64,000 bases of DNA from CAVDRM01 sp963611355 (GTDB taxonomy: Bacteria; Bacillota; Clostridia; Christensenellales; Aristaeellaceae), in NCBI GenBank assembly GCA_963611355.1, contig CAVDRM010000008.1, forward strand, positions 10,258-74,257, in the 5' to 3' direction. A program made the position numbers and the translations under genes. Under the pieces are notes generated by a model. That model was not told where the DNA came from, ran no database searches, and saw only the letters and a list, made by a program, of their open reading frames with translations. Numbering within the stretch: the first letter of the stretch is position 1; each line of letters opens with the position of its first letter. Of the stretch, positions 15,650-24,515 are shown one piece after another.

Positions 15650-16048
15650 ATGATTGTGAATGATCCCATTGCCGATATGCTGACCCGTATCCGCAACGCG
15701 CAGATCGCCCGTCACGACAGCGTCACGATGCCCGCAAGCAACATGAAGAAGAGCATCGCCAAGCTGCTGGTGGACGAAGGGTACATCAAGTCGGTTGAAA
15801 AAATTGACGACGGCCTCCAGGGTGAGCTCAAGATTAACCTGAAGTATCTTGACAAAAAGCAGCCCGTGATCGTCGGCCTCAAGCGCATCAGCAAGCCCGG
15901 CCTGCGCGTCTATGCCAAGTGCGAAGATTTGCCGAAGGTGCTGGGCGGCTTAGGCGTCGCCATCATCTCCACCAGCAAGGGCATCATGACCGATAAGGCC
16001 GCCCGCAAGGAAAACCTCGGCGGCGAAGTGCTCTGCTATATCTGGTAA
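15650..16048 (+). CDS. rpsH: 30S ribosomal protein S8
   Basis: S8, a primary binder of 16S helix 21 and in some bacteria the repressor of the spc operon. 132 residues. It begins with MIVNDPIADMLTRIRNAQIA and contains STSKGIMTDKAARKENLGGE near the C-terminus. ATG 15650 follows AAGGAGG at the expected distance. Confidence 0.99.
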   Translation: MIVNDPIADMLTRIRNAQIARHDSVTMPASNMKKSIAKLLVDEGYIKSVEKIDDGLQGELKINLKYLDKKQPVIVGLKRISKPGLRVYAKCEDLPKVLGGLGVAIISTSKGIMTDKAARKENLGGEVLCYIW

Positions 16049-16079
16049 CCATTCACGCTTAATTGGAGGTGTTTTACCT

Positions 16080-16628
16080 ATGTCTCGAATCGGACGGCTT
16101 CCGATTGCCATCCCCGCCGGCGTGACGGTTACTGTCGATGACAAGAATTTTGTCACCGTCAAGGGCCCTAAGGGCACCCTCACCCAGCAGGTGCATTCCG
16201 AAATGCAGCTTGAGCAGAAGGACGGTCACCTTTTGGTCTCCCGCCCCTCTGATGATAAAGAACATCGTGCACTCCACGGCCTGTACCGTGCGCTGCTGCA
16301 CAATATGGTGGTCGGCGTGACCGAGGGCTTTGCCAAGACCCTCGAAATGGTCGGCACCGGCTACCGCGCTTCCGCCGAAGAAAACGGCAAGAAGCTGAAC
16401 ATCGCCATCGGTTTCTCACATCCCGTTGTGCTGGATGCGCCCGAAACCATCACCTTTGAAACGCCCGCACCGACCACCATCGTGATCAAGGGCATTTCCA
16501 AGCAGCAGGTCGGCAACCTTGCCGCCGATATCCGCGCCATCCGTCCGCCGGAACCCTATCTGGGCAAGGGCATCAAGTACGCTGGCGAGCATATCCGCCG
16601 CAAGGAAGGCAAGGCCGGCAAGAAGTAA
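16080..16628 (+). CDS. rplF: 50S ribosomal protein L6
   Basis: L6, near the factor-binding centre. 182 residues with the two-repeat L6 architecture. It begins MSRIGRLPIAIPAGVTV; the second half carries VGTGYRASAEENGKKLNIAI and the C-terminal EPYLGKGIKYAGEHIRRKEG. RBS GGAGG before ATG 16080. Confidence 0.99.
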   Translation: MSRIGRLPIAIPAGVTVTVDDKNFVTVKGPKGTLTQQVHSEMQLEQKDGHLLVSRPSDDKEHRALHGLYRALLHNMVVGVTEGFAKTLEMVGTGYRASAEENGKKLNIAIGFSHPVVLDAPETITFETPAPTTIVIKGISKQQVGNLAADIRAIRPPEPYLGKGIKYAGEHIRRKEGKAGKK

Positions 16629-16646
16629 GAAAGGGAGTGAACGCAA

Positions 16647-17015
16647 ATGTTCAAAAAGCGCGACCGCAATGAAGTCCGCGTGATTCGTCACGCCCGCGTC
16701 CGCAAAAAGATCAGCGGCACCCCCGAAATGCCGCGTCTTTCCGTGTACCGCAGCAATAAGTCCATTTACGCTCAGATTATCGACGACACCAAGGGTGTGA
16801 CCCTCGTGTCCGCCTCCACGCTCGATCCGGCCATCAAGGGTCAGCTGGATGACGTTGATAAGAAGGGCGCTGCCAAGCTCGTGGGCAAGCTCATCGGGGA
16901 GCGTGCGCTGAACGCCGGTCTCAAGGACGTGGTCTTCGACCGCGGCGGCTACCTGTATACGGGCCGCGTGGCCGAGCTGGCCGCCGGTGCCCGTGAAGCC
17001 GGGCTGAACTTCTAA
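16647..17015 (+). CDS. rplR: 50S ribosomal protein L18
   Basis: L18, the 5S rRNA-binding partner of L5. 122 residues. It contains RHARVRKKISGTPEMPRLSV, YRSNKSIYAQIIDDTKGVTL and the end FDRGGYLYTGRVAELAAGAR. RBS AAAGGGAG precedes ATG 16647. It is co-transcribed with rpsE. Confidence 0.99.
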   Translation: MFKKRDRNEVRVIRHARVRKKISGTPEMPRLSVYRSNKSIYAQIIDDTKGVTLVSASTLDPAIKGQLDDVDKKGAAKLVGKLIGERALNAGLKDVVFDRGGYLYTGRVAELAAGAREAGLNF

Positions 17016-17034
17016 GGGGAGGTAATTGAAGCAC

Positions 17035-17535
17035 ATGTTCCGCAGAGAAGAACCCCAGAGCGAATTCAAAGAACGCCTCGTTGCACTCAACCGTGTTACG
17101 AAGGTTGTTAAGGGCGGTAAGAATTTCCGCTTTGCTGCTCTCGTCGTCATCGGCGATGAAAACGGCCGCGTCGGCTGCGCCATCGGCAAGGCAACCGAAG
17201 TTCCGGAAGCCATCCGCAAGGCGTCCGAGGCTGCCAAGAAGCACCTGGTGAACGTGCCCATCACCGGCACCACCATTCCCCATGCCATCGACGGTCTGTA
17301 CGGCACGGCCAAGGTCGTGCTGCTGCCGGCTGAAGAAGGCGCCGGCGTTATCGCCGGCGGCGGCGCTCGCGCCGTGCTGGAGCTGGCGGGCATCAAGGAT
17401 ATCCGCACCAAGACCTTCGGTACGTCCAACCGCATCAACACCGTGAAGGCGACCATCGATGGTCTGTCCCGTCTGCGCAATGCCGAAACCGTTGCCAAGA
17501 TGCGCGGCAAGACCGTTGAGCAGATTCTCGGCTGA
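17035..17535 (+). CDS. rpsE: 30S ribosomal protein S5
   Basis: S5, at the mRNA entry site and important for accuracy. 166 residues. Seen: FKERLVALNRVTKVVKGGKN, the double-stranded RNA-binding-type N-domain, and GTTIPHAIDGLYGTAKVVLL. ATG 17035 was chosen, 12 bases after GGGGAGG. A TTG at 17026 in the same frame is closer to that RBS (3 bases) and is a less likely alternative. Confidence 0.98.
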   Translation: MFRREEPQSEFKERLVALNRVTKVVKGGKNFRFAALVVIGDENGRVGCAIGKATEVPEAIRKASEAAKKHLVNVPITGTTIPHAIDGLYGTAKVVLLPAEEGAGVIAGGGARAVLELAGIKDIRTKTFGTSNRINTVKATIDGLSRLRNAETVAKMRGKTVEQILG

Positions 17536-17549
17536 GGGAGGGCATAAAG

Positions 17550-17732
17550 ATGAAGCTGAAGATTACTTTGGTGAAGTCCCCCATCGCCACGCTGCCCAAG
17601 CACAAGGCGACCGTTGCGGCTCTTGGCCTCAAGAAGGTCGGTCACAGCGTGATTCACAACGACAACCCCGCCCTGCGCGGCCAGATTTTTGCGGTCAAGC
17701 ATATGGTGAAGGTTGAGGAAATCAACGAATAA
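17550..17732 (+). CDS. rpmD: 50S ribosomal protein L30
   Basis: L30, a 60-residue ferredoxin-like fold protein. It begins MKLKITLVKSPIATLPKHKA and contains LKKVGHSVIHNDNPALRGQI, both typical. RBS GGGAGGG precedes it. The position between rpsE and rplO is canonical. Confidence 0.98.
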   Translation: MKLKITLVKSPIATLPKHKATVAALGLKKVGHSVIHNDNPALRGQIFAVKHMVKVEEINE

Positions 17733-17753
17733 TAAATAAGGGAGGGCCCTCTC

Positions 17754-18194
17754 ATGAAATTGCACGAGTTGCAGCCGGCCATCGGCTCGACGACTGCCCC
17801 GAAGCGCCTCGGCAGAGGCGTAGGCTCCCAGCTGGGCAAAACCTCCGGTAAAGGTCACAAGGGTGCGAAGGCACGCTCCGGCGGCGGCAAGCGTCCCGGA
17901 TTTGAAGGCGGTCAGATGCCTCTGACCCGCCGCCTGCCCAAGCGCGGCTTTACCAACATCTATCGCAAGGAATACGCGACGCTGAACGTCGAAGCGCTGA
18001 ATGTCTTTGAGGACGGCGCGGCGATTACCGTCGAGACACTGCAGGCGGCCGGTCTGGTCAAGCAGGCCAAGGACGGCGTAAAAATCCTTGGCGGCGGCGA
18101 GCTGACAAAGAAGCTGACCGTTTCCGTCGAAAAGGTAACTGCGTCTGCGAAGGAGAAGATCGAGGCGATCGGCGGGAAAGTAGAGGTGAAGTAA
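17754..18194 (+). CDS. rplO: 50S ribosomal protein L15
   Basis: L15, late-assembling in the 50S core. 146 residues. It begins MKLHELQPAIGSTTAPKRLG; the glycine-rich arm GKGHKGAKARSGGGKRPGFE and the FEGGQMPLTRRLPKRGF motif are diagnostic. RBS GGGAGGG before ATG 17754. secY starts three bases after its stop. Confidence 0.99.
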   Translation: MKLHELQPAIGSTTAPKRLGRGVGSQLGKTSGKGHKGAKARSGGGKRPGFEGGQMPLTRRLPKRGFTNIYRKEYATLNVEALNVFEDGAAITVETLQAAGLVKQAKDGVKILGGGELTKKLTVSVEKVTASAKEKIEAIGGKVEVK

Positions 18195-18197
18195 GCA

Positions 18198-19475
18198 ATG
18201 TGGGAAACCCTCGTCAACGCTTGGCGCGTTAAGGATATCCGCAAAAAGCTGCTTTATACTTTCCTGATGCTCCTTCTGTTCCGTCTGGTGAGCGTTATCC
18301 CCGCTCCCGGCATCGACAGTGCTCAGGTATCCGAGGCCATTAAGGGCTACGATGTCCTGAATCTGGTCAACATGATGACCGGTAACTCCTTCTCTCAGAT
18401 GACCATCATGGCGATGGGTATTTCGCCCTACATCAACGCCAGCATCATCATGCAGCTCCTCTGCATCGCCATTCCCGCATTGGAGCGGCTGCAGAAGGAC
18501 GGCGGTGAGGAAGGCAAGAAGAAGATTGCTCAGATTACCCGCTATGTCACGGTCGGTCTGGCCGTGCTTCAGGCCATCGGCATCATCATGACGCTGAACA
18601 ATTCCTCCAAGGTCTTGTCCAGTGATTACAACAACTTCTGGGGCTACATGACGATTGGTATCGTCATGGCCGGCGGCACTGCGCTGGCGATGTGGATTGG
18701 CGACCGCATCACCAAGAACGGCGTCGGAAACGGCGTGTCCCTGCTGATTTTCGCCGGCATCATCGTCAACCTGTTCAACGGCATCGTGCAGGCCGTCTCC
18801 CATGTGTTCACCGGCGTGTCCGGCGCGCTGGGCAGCCTGCTTATCATCCTCGTGACCACCCTCGTCATTGTCACCGTGGTTACCTGGGTCGATATGGCCG
18901 AGCGCCGCATCCCCGTCCAATACGCCAAGCGCGTGGTGGGCCGCAAGATGTACGGCGGTCAGAGCACGCACATCCCGATGAAGGTTCTCTCCGTCGGCGT
19001 GCTGCCCCTGATTTTCGCCTACTCCTTCATGGCGTTCCCCGGCACGATTTTGGCCATGTTCGGCCAGAGCAGTCCCGCATATCAGTGGTGGAACACGCAC
19101 ATGAATCAGTCCTCCTGGCTGTACATGCTCATCTGCGCCCTGCTGATTGTAGCGTTCACCTACTTCTACACCTCCATCACCTTCAACCCGCAGGACATTG
19201 CGAAGAACATTCAGCAGCAGGGCGGCCACATTCCGGGCATCCGCTCCGGCACTGCGACGGTGCAGTATCTGGCCCGCACCTCCAACCGCCTGACGCTGTT
19301 CGCCGCGATTTTCCTCGCTATTCTGGCGACGATTCCCTCGGCGCTGTCCGTGTGGCAGAGTGTCAGCATTCCCTTCGGTGCTTCCTCCATCCTCATCGCC
19401 GTCAGCGTGGCGCTGGAAACCGTGCGTCAGGTCGAGGGCATGCTGGTGATGCGTCACTACAAGGGCTTTTTATAA
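18198..19475 (+). CDS. secY: SecY, protein translocase channel subunit
   Basis: Central pore of the SecYEG translocon, in the cytoplasmic membrane. 425 residues with about ten transmembrane segments. Seen: the N-terminal IRKKLLYTFLMLLLFRLVSV, the plug region around PAPGID, TQM2-type SFSQMTIMAMGISPYINASI, the cytoplasmic loop AERRIPVQYAKRVVGRKMYG and the C-terminal PGIRSGTATVQYLARTSNRL. It starts three bases after rplO, with its ribosome binding site inside the rplO end. A 553-base spacer follows. Confidence 0.99.
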   Translation: MWETLVNAWRVKDIRKKLLYTFLMLLLFRLVSVIPAPGIDSAQVSEAIKGYDVLNLVNMMTGNSFSQMTIMAMGISPYINASIIMQLLCIAIPALERLQKDGGEEGKKKIAQITRYVTVGLAVLQAIGIIMTLNNSSKVLSSDYNNFWGYMTIGIVMAGGTALAMWIGDRITKNGVGNGVSLLIFAGIIVNLFNGIVQAVSHVFTGVSGALGSLLIILVTTLVIVTVVTWVDMAERRIPVQYAKRVVGRKMYGGQSTHIPMKVLSVGVLPLIFAYSFMAFPGTILAMFGQSSPAYQWWNTHMNQSSWLYMLICALLIVAFTYFYTSITFNPQDIAKNIQQQGGHIPGIRSGTATVQYLARTSNRLTLFAAIFLAILATIPSALSVWQSVSIPFGASSILIAVSVALETVRQVEGMLVMRHYKGFL

Positions 19476-20028
19476 GCTGCGCCTCGGATGAACATATGCG
19501 GCAATTCGGCGGATTTTCATCCACCGCTGTATCGCCGGCAGCTTGACGCAGTGCAGCTGCGCCTGCACCGCCGTTTTCTGCGGGAGTGAAAAGCGTCTGT
19601 GATTTTGACGCGTTTCCTTCATCCTCGGCTCCGCAAACGGAGAAGAACATAGTCTCCGACTCTATAAGCGGAAAATACAGAGGCTGTTTCCACAGCGAGA
19701 TAGGGACAACGGGCAATGCCGCGTCAGCCGCTCGTTGGCGGGGGCAGCCTCTTATACCGTTTATCAGGCCATCGGCTGGCTGACAAAGAGAAGTTGCCTT
19801 ACGGACAGCGCATATGGCTGGTTACGAAGCAAGCGATTCGCATCGCCGTTTCGCACGGCAGGAGAAAAATTTCGGAGATGTGTTTGGCCGCCGGAGAAAA
19901 ATTTCATTTCACTCGGATTTTCCGACTGTGAAGGAAAGAATGCTTTTCTGCCTTCGCAAGGAAATCAGCAAAATAAAATGCAAGGCCGCCGCAGCGGGCT
20001 TTCATTTGAACGACCGTAGGAGGTAGCT
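19476..20028 (+). other. Long secY-adk spacer with repeat and hairpin elements
   Basis: 553 bases with no supported protein gene. Contents: a 13-base direct repeat GGAGAAAAATTTC (19861-19873 and 19893-19905); a hairpin with arms TTCAC and GTGAA around CGG/CCG near 19905-19932; and an imperfect hairpin at 19976-20008 closing with CTTTCATTT just before the adk RBS. The last element and the 12-mer CTCGGATTTTCC (19912-19923) have counterparts in the rpmJ-rpsM spacer, the latter as its reverse complement. I see no strong promoter. Confidence 0.4.
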
Positions 20029-20652
20029 ATGAATATCATCTTGTTGGGACCGCCCGGCGCGGGCAAGGGTACACAGGCGCAGCTTTTGATGAGCGATTTC
20101 GGCATACCGCAGATTTCGACCGGCGATATGCTCCGTGCCGCCATCAAAGCGCAGACCAAGGTGGGCTTGGAGGCAAAGGCCTTCATTGACGCCGGACAGC
20201 TCGTGCCGGACGATGTGGTCATTGCTATCGTGAAGGAGCGCTTGGCGGCGGACGACTGCGCGAAGGGCTACATTCTGGATGGCTTTCCCCGCACGGTGCA
20301 TCAGGCAGAGGAGCTGGAAGCCTTTGCACACATCGATGCGGTCATTAACCTGTATGTTACCGATGAAATCATCATCGAAAGGCTGGCCGGACGGCGCATT
20401 TGCCCGTCCTGCGGCGCTTCTTATCATATTTCCCGCTTAAACGGCGGGACAGCATGCCTGAAATGCGGCGAGCAGGTCGTTCAGCGGCAGGATGATGCGG
20501 AGGAGACCATCCGTAACCGCCTGAAGGTCTATTCCGAACAGACTGCGCCGCTCATCGGTTATTACACGGAGAGAAATCTTCTGAAAACCGTTCCATGCCA
20601 TGATTCCATCGAGGAAAACCATCAGGCCGTTCTGGAGGCGTTAAAAGCTTAA
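20029..20652 (+). CDS. adk: Adenylate kinase
   Basis: Catalyses ATP + AMP = 2 ADP in the cytoplasm. 207 residues. Seen: the P-loop LLGPPGAGKGTQAQ at about residues 4-17, the AMP-binding STGDMLR, DGFPRTVHQAEEL, and a zinc-type LID domain with CPSCGASYH and CLKCGEQ (two CxxC pairs), common in Gram-positives. RBS TAGGAGG lies 6 bases before ATG 20029. Its place between secY and map is the usual Firmicute order. Confidence 0.98.
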   Translation: MNIILLGPPGAGKGTQAQLLMSDFGIPQISTGDMLRAAIKAQTKVGLEAKAFIDAGQLVPDDVVIAIVKERLAADDCAKGYILDGFPRTVHQAEELEAFAHIDAVINLYVTDEIIIERLAGRRICPSCGASYHISRLNGGTACLKCGEQVVQRQDDAEETIRNRLKVYSEQTAPLIGYYTERNLLKTVPCHDSIEENHQAVLEALKA

Positions 20653-20654
20653 CC

Positions 20655-21434
20655 ATGATCACGCTGAAGAATCCTGACCAGCTGGCCAAAATGCGGTCGG
20701 CAGGTCATTTGCTCTATAATGTGATGCAGCGGCTGGGTGAGGCGGTCAAGCCCGGCATCACCACCGCTGCCTTGGATGCCTACGCGGAGGAAATGATTCG
20801 TCACGCAGGTGCGATTCCGTCCTCACTCAACTACTGCGGCTTCCCCAAGTCCATCTGTGCCTCGATTGACGATGAGGTGGTGCATGGCATCCCCTCGGAA
20901 GATATCGAGCTGAAGGAAGGGCAGATTATCTCCTTGGATGTGACGCTGCTGCTGGACGGCTGGCAGGCGGACAGTGCGCTGACCGTTCCCGTCGGGCAGG
21001 TGAGCGAGGAAAAGCTGCGCCTCATCCGCGTAACGGAGGAATCCTTCTGGAAAGGCGCACGGGCTGCATTGAACGGCAACCACATTGGCGATATCAGCGC
21101 TGCCGTGCAGCAGCATGCGGAAAGCCACGGCTACGGCGTTGTCCGCGCATTGACAGGACACGGCATCGGCCGGCAGATGCATGAAGACCCGTCTGTACCG
21201 AATTTCGGCATTGCGGGACACGGAACGCGGCTTCGTCCCGGCATGACCATCACCATCGAGCCGATGATTGCGCAGGGAACCTGGCAGGTGCATGAGCTGG
21301 CGAATGATTGGACATTTGTCACGAATGACCATCGCCCGGCCTCGCACTATGAGCACACGATGGCGATTCGCCGAGACGGGCTGCCGGAGATTTTGACCCT
21401 TCCCGATGGCGGCTGGAAGGAGGAACGCCCTTGA
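20655..21434 (+). CDS. map: Methionine aminopeptidase type I
   Basis: Removes the initiator methionine from nascent proteins; dinuclear metal enzyme. 259 residues. Metal ligands are recognisable: Asp in ISLDVTLLLDG, Asp in QADSALTVPV, His in GHGIGRQMHEDPSVPNFG, Glu in TITIEPMI and the final Glu in HYEHTMAI. It starts two bases after adk. Its stop overlaps the TTG start of the next gene. Confidence 0.98.
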   Translation: MITLKNPDQLAKMRSAGHLLYNVMQRLGEAVKPGITTAALDAYAEEMIRHAGAIPSSLNYCGFPKSICASIDDEVVHGIPSEDIELKEGQIISLDVTLLLDGWQADSALTVPVGQVSEEKLRLIRVTEESFWKGARAALNGNHIGDISAAVQQHAESHGYGVVRALTGHGIGRQMHEDPSVPNFGIAGHGTRLRPGMTITIEPMIAQGTWQVHELANDWTFVTNDHRPASHYEHTMAIRRDGLPEILTLPDGGWKEERP

Positions 21435-21733
21435 AAATGCCCATTCAAAAAGGAAATGTTGTAATTTCCAAAAAAGGGCGTGACAAAGGCAGGTACTTTG
21501 TGGTATTATATACGTTGGACGCGGTTTATGCGTTTCTGACGGACGGCGATACCAGAAAGCTGGATCACCTGAAGAAAAAGAAGCTGATGCACCTTTCCTC
21601 CGTGCCGGTTCTGCTGCCGGAAATCGTGGAAATGTATGAAAAGCATCAGCTCAAGGACAGCGATGTGCGCAAGGCGCTGAATGCTGTCCGCCCCGATAAC
21701 AGCGCCGGATGCGCTGCGACCGAACAGGACTGA
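21431..21733 (+). CDS. KOW-domain RNA-binding protein (ribosomal L14e-like)
   Basis: A 100-residue small basic protein with an N-terminal KOW motif (GNVVISKKGRDKGRYFVVL), followed by a lysine-rich segment LDHLKKKKLMHL. Proteins of this kind sit between map and infA in many Clostridia and Bacilli and are presumed to bind rRNA or ribosomes. TTG 21431 was chosen because AAGGAGG ends 6 bases before it and TTGA overlaps the map stop; ATG 21437 is the alternative. Confidence 0.9.
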   Translation: MKMPIQKGNVVISKKGRDKGRYFVVLYTLDAVYAFLTDGDTRKLDHLKKKKLMHLSSVPVLLPEIVEMYEKHQLKDSDVRKALNAVRPDNSAGCAATEQD

Positions 21734-21748
21734 GGAGGGTATTGAACT

Positions 21749-21970
21749 TTGTCCAAGGACGATGTAATCGAAATGGAAGGCAAGGTCGTTGAGGCATTGC
21801 CGAATGCCGTGTTCCAGGTCGAACTGCCCAACGGGCATCAGATCATGGCGCACATTTCCGGCAAAATGCGCATGAACTTCATCCGTATTTACCCCGGCGA
21901 CAAAGTGACTGTCGAGCTTTCCCCCTATGACCTCACCCGCGGGCGTATCACCTGGCGCAGCAAGAATTGA
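21749..21970 (+). CDS. infA: Translation initiation factor IF-1
   Basis: IF-1, an OB-fold protein that binds the 30S A site during initiation. 73 residues, starting at TTG 21749 after GAGGAGGG. Seen: KDDVIEMEGKVVEALPNAVF, VELPNGHQIMAHISGKMRMN and the end SPYDLTRGRITWRSKN. Standard place before rpmJ. Confidence 0.98.
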   Translation: MSKDDVIEMEGKVVEALPNAVFQVELPNGHQIMAHISGKMRMNFIRIYPGDKVTVELSPYDLTRGRITWRSKN

Positions 21971-22162
21971 TATCTTACGCTCCTCCATCTGCCCGCATTT
22001 TGGAAAGCACCCCTTTTTGAGAACGCGGGCGATGCAAGAGCGTTTGACAAATCTGTCTGCGGCGAAAGCCGCATGGCGGAGGGGACGCGCCTTTGCGTCC
22101 CTCAGCGTCTGTCCCTAACCCACGATAGGCGCGCCGAAGTATCCTTTTAAGGAGGGAAAAAA

Positions 22163-22276
22163 ATGAAAGTTCGTCCTTCTGTGAAGCCGATCTGCGAAAA
22201 GTGCAAGATTATCAAGCGCAAGGGCCGTGTCATGGTCATTTGCGAAAATCCGAAGCATAAGCAGCGCCAAGGCTAA
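22163..22276 (+). CDS. rpmJ: 50S ribosomal protein L36, zinc-binding form
   Basis: The smallest ribosomal protein, 37 residues: MKVRPSVKPICEKCKIIKRK begins it and it ends KHKQRQG. Zinc ligands Cys11, Cys14, Cys27 and His32 are all present, so this is the zinc-dependent (C+) form. RBS AAGGAGGG lies 7 bases before ATG 22163. It is separated from rpsM by an unusually long spacer. Confidence 0.99.
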   Translation: MKVRPSVKPICEKCKIIKRKGRVMVICENPKHKQRQG

Positions 22277-22888
22277 GGCGGCAGTGCCGCCAGCCAATTC
22301 CCGATGAAACTCGATTTCCTTACGGATGCGAGTTGGATGCGGGAGATGCAATGCCGGTTGTGCCGACAGCGATGTCAAGGCGATTCCCGATACGATTTTT
22401 CCTCTAACGAGGAATGTTGTATGAGGGAGCTTCGGTATGCAAATGGGGTTGATTGAAGGGGCTTCCCCTTCCAATCAGTTCCGCACCGCCGGCGTGTACG
22501 GCGTGATGAGAAAAATCACGAAGAATCGTTTGCAATTCGAGAGGGATTTTTCAGTTCTTGCGGATTTGCCGGCCGTCGCCCCGAAGATACAGATTTCGGG
22601 AGCGACAGGAAAATCCGAGAAAGTCAAATGAAAGACCGCTTTAACGGACTTTCATTTGCAATCTGGCGAAGCCAGATTGAGTCGTGATGGTTGGCCGCGT
22701 GGGCGGCTGCCCGGAAGCAGGGGGTTGCCTGCCGAAGGGACCACGTGTGATGCCATTCCATATAACAAAGTCCGCGCTGCCAAGCAGCCTGCGGACGACG
22801 TTCGCCCCCGCCCTGCCCAAGCTGCAAGCCTTTAGGCAGGGGTGAAGAGCGGCGAAGGCAACCAAATATTTGGAGGTGTATCCAATCC
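22277..22888 (+). other. Long rpmJ-rpsM spacer with tandem perfect hairpins
   Basis: 612 bases between genes that normally almost touch; no convincing protein gene. Two perfect hairpins stand side by side: CAAATGAAAG (22625-22634) with CTTTCATTTG (22649-22658), enclosing CCG/CGG, then CAATCTGGC (22659-22667) with GCCAGATTG (22671-22679) around a GAA loop. The 12-mer GGAAAATCCGAG (22608-22619) is the reverse complement of one in the secY-adk spacer. Further pairings exist at AAGGGGCTTCCCCTT (about 22456-22471). No T-runs follow, so read-through to rpsM is expected. Confidence 0.45.
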
Positions 22889-23257
22889 ATGGCACGTATT
22901 GCGGGCGTTGACCTGCCCAGAGAGAAGCGCGTAGAAGCGGGCTTGACCTACATCTACGGCATCGGCCCCAGCGTCTCCAAGCAGATTCTGGCCGACACCG
23001 GAGTCAATCCTGATACCCGCGTGAAGGACCTCTCGGAGAACGAAATCAGCAAGCTGCGCGAGTACATCGAACATCATCTGAAGGTCGAAGGTGACCTGCG
23101 CCGCGAAGTCTCCATGAACATCAAGCGTCTGGTTGAAATCGGCAGCTACCGCGGCATTCGCCATCGCCGCAACCTGCCCGTCCGCGGCCAGCGTTCCAAG
23201 ACCAATGCTCGCACCCGCAAGGGCCCGAAGCGCACGGTCGGCAACAAGAAGAAGTAA
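22889..23257 (+). CDS. rpsM: 30S ribosomal protein S13
   Basis: S13, in the 30S head, contacting P-site tRNA and forming the B1 bridges. 122 residues. It begins MARIAGVDLPREKRVEAGLT and contains SYRGIRHRRNLPVRGQRSKT near the C-terminus. RBS GGAGG lies before ATG 22889. It is the first gene of the alpha part of the cluster. Confidence 0.99.
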   Translation: MARIAGVDLPREKRVEAGLTYIYGIGPSVSKQILADTGVNPDTRVKDLSENEISKLREYIEHHLKVEGDLRREVSMNIKRLVEIGSYRGIRHRRNLPVRGQRSKTNARTRKGPKRTVGNKKK

Positions 23258-23336
23258 GGCTTTTCGGCTGCGTACAGCAGCGACAGCCTGACGCAATCAA
23301 CAATTAAGCCCCGCTTCGGGGCTCGGAGGGATTGAA

Positions 23337-23744
23337 ATGGCACCCAAAGCTAATGCGAAACTGAAGAAGGTCTCGCGCAAGCGCCGTGAGCGCAAGCTCG
23401 TTGAACGCGGCGCCGCGCACATCCGTTCTTCCTTCAATAACACCATCGTCACCATCACAGACGTCAACGGAAATGCGCTCTCTTGGGCGTCTTCCGGCGG
23501 CATGGGCTTCCGCGGCAACAAGAAGTCCACGCCCTTCGCCGCGCAGATGGCTGCCGAAACCGCCGCCAAGGCTGCGTCGGAATTCGGCCTCAAGTCCGTG
23601 GACGTGTTCGTCAAGGGCCCCGGCTCCGGTCGTGAAGCCGCCATTCGTGCGCTCCAGACCGCCGGCTTGGATGTGACCATGATTAAGGACGTCACCCCCA
23701 TCCCGCACAACGGCTGCCGTCCGCCCAAGCGCAGGAGAGTGTAA
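23337..23744 (+). CDS. rpsK: 30S ribosomal protein S11
   Basis: S11, on the 30S platform. 135 residues. Seen: RSSFNNTIVTITDVNGNALS, SSGGMGFRGNKKSTPFAAQM and the end PHNGCRPPKRRRV. The 79-base gap before it contains the hairpin AGCCCCGCTTCGGGGCT (about 23308-23324), possibly a processing or attenuation element. RBS CGGAGGG. Confidence 0.99.
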   Translation: MAPKANAKLKKVSRKRRERKLVERGAAHIRSSFNNTIVTITDVNGNALSWASSGGMGFRGNKKSTPFAAQMAAETAAKAASEFGLKSVDVFVKGPGSGREAAIRALQTAGLDVTMIKDVTPIPHNGCRPPKRRRV

Positions 23745-23829
23745 TTTTTCCTGCCCGAACATCGTACATGAACATGGCTGCGGCAAAAGCTGTGCCGCGT
23801 TAAGCCGAATTTTAGGAGGTTCCATCATT

Positions 23830-24456
23830 ATGGCAAGATATACAGACTCCGTGTGCCGTCTGTGCCGCCGTGAGGGCTCCAAGCTCTTTCTGAAGGGCGA
23901 AAAGTGCTTCTCGCAGAAGTGCGCGCTCGGCAAGCGTCCCACCCCTCCCGGCCAGCATGGTCAGGCTCGTCAGCGCAAGATGAGTGAGTATGGCGCTCAG
24001 CTGCGTGAAAAGCAGAAGGCTCGCCGTGCCTACGGCCTTCTGGAGGGTCAGTTCTACCGCACCTATGAACGCGCTTCCAACATGAAGGGCGTCACCGGTG
24101 AGAACCTGCTCCAGCTCCTGGAACGCCGCATTGACAACGTGATTTATCGCGCAGGTCTCGCCGCGTCCCGTCCGCAGGCTCGTCAGCTCGTGCTGCACGG
24201 TCACTTCATGGTCAATGGCAAGAAGGTTGACATTCCCTCCTACGAACTGGATGCCAATGATGTCATTACCGTCCGTGAGAAGAGCAAGGATGTGCCGCTG
24301 TTCAAGGCTGCCCGTGAAGGCTCTGCCCGCATCGTCCCCAAATGGCTGACGGTCAATGCGGATGCGCTGACCATCACCGTGGCCGCCCTCCCCGCCCGTG
24401 AAGATATTGATTTCTCCATCCAGGAGAACATGATCGTCGAATATTACAGCCGTTAA
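23830..24456 (+). CDS. rpsD: 30S ribosomal protein S4, zinc-binding form
   Basis: S4, a primary 16S rRNA binder and accuracy protein; in other bacteria it represses the alpha operon. 208 residues. The N-terminus holds CRLCRREG and, further on, CFSQKCALGKR, four cysteines of the zinc form, followed by PPGQHGQARQRKMSEYG. An S4 RNA-binding domain is seen at RPQARQLVLHGHFMVNGKKV. The gap before it holds a GCGGCA/TGCCGC hairpin. RBS AGGAGG. Confidence 0.99.
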   Translation: MARYTDSVCRLCRREGSKLFLKGEKCFSQKCALGKRPTPPGQHGQARQRKMSEYGAQLREKQKARRAYGLLEGQFYRTYERASNMKGVTGENLLQLLERRIDNVIYRAGLAASRPQARQLVLHGHFMVNGKKVDIPSYELDANDVITVREKSKDVPLFKAAREGSARIVPKWLTVNADALTITVAALPAREDIDFSIQENMIVEYYSR

Positions 24457-24515
24457 TCATGCTCCTGACTTGAAATCCCCTCACCCAACGGTCATCAATA
24501 GGAGGGTCATACACT

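Noticed and set aside
16416..19457. A 1013-codon open frame on the minus strand opposite rplF-secY
   Set aside because: It is a by-product of GC-rich codon bias in the ribosomal genes; low-complexity His/Gly/Asp-rich translation, no RBS.
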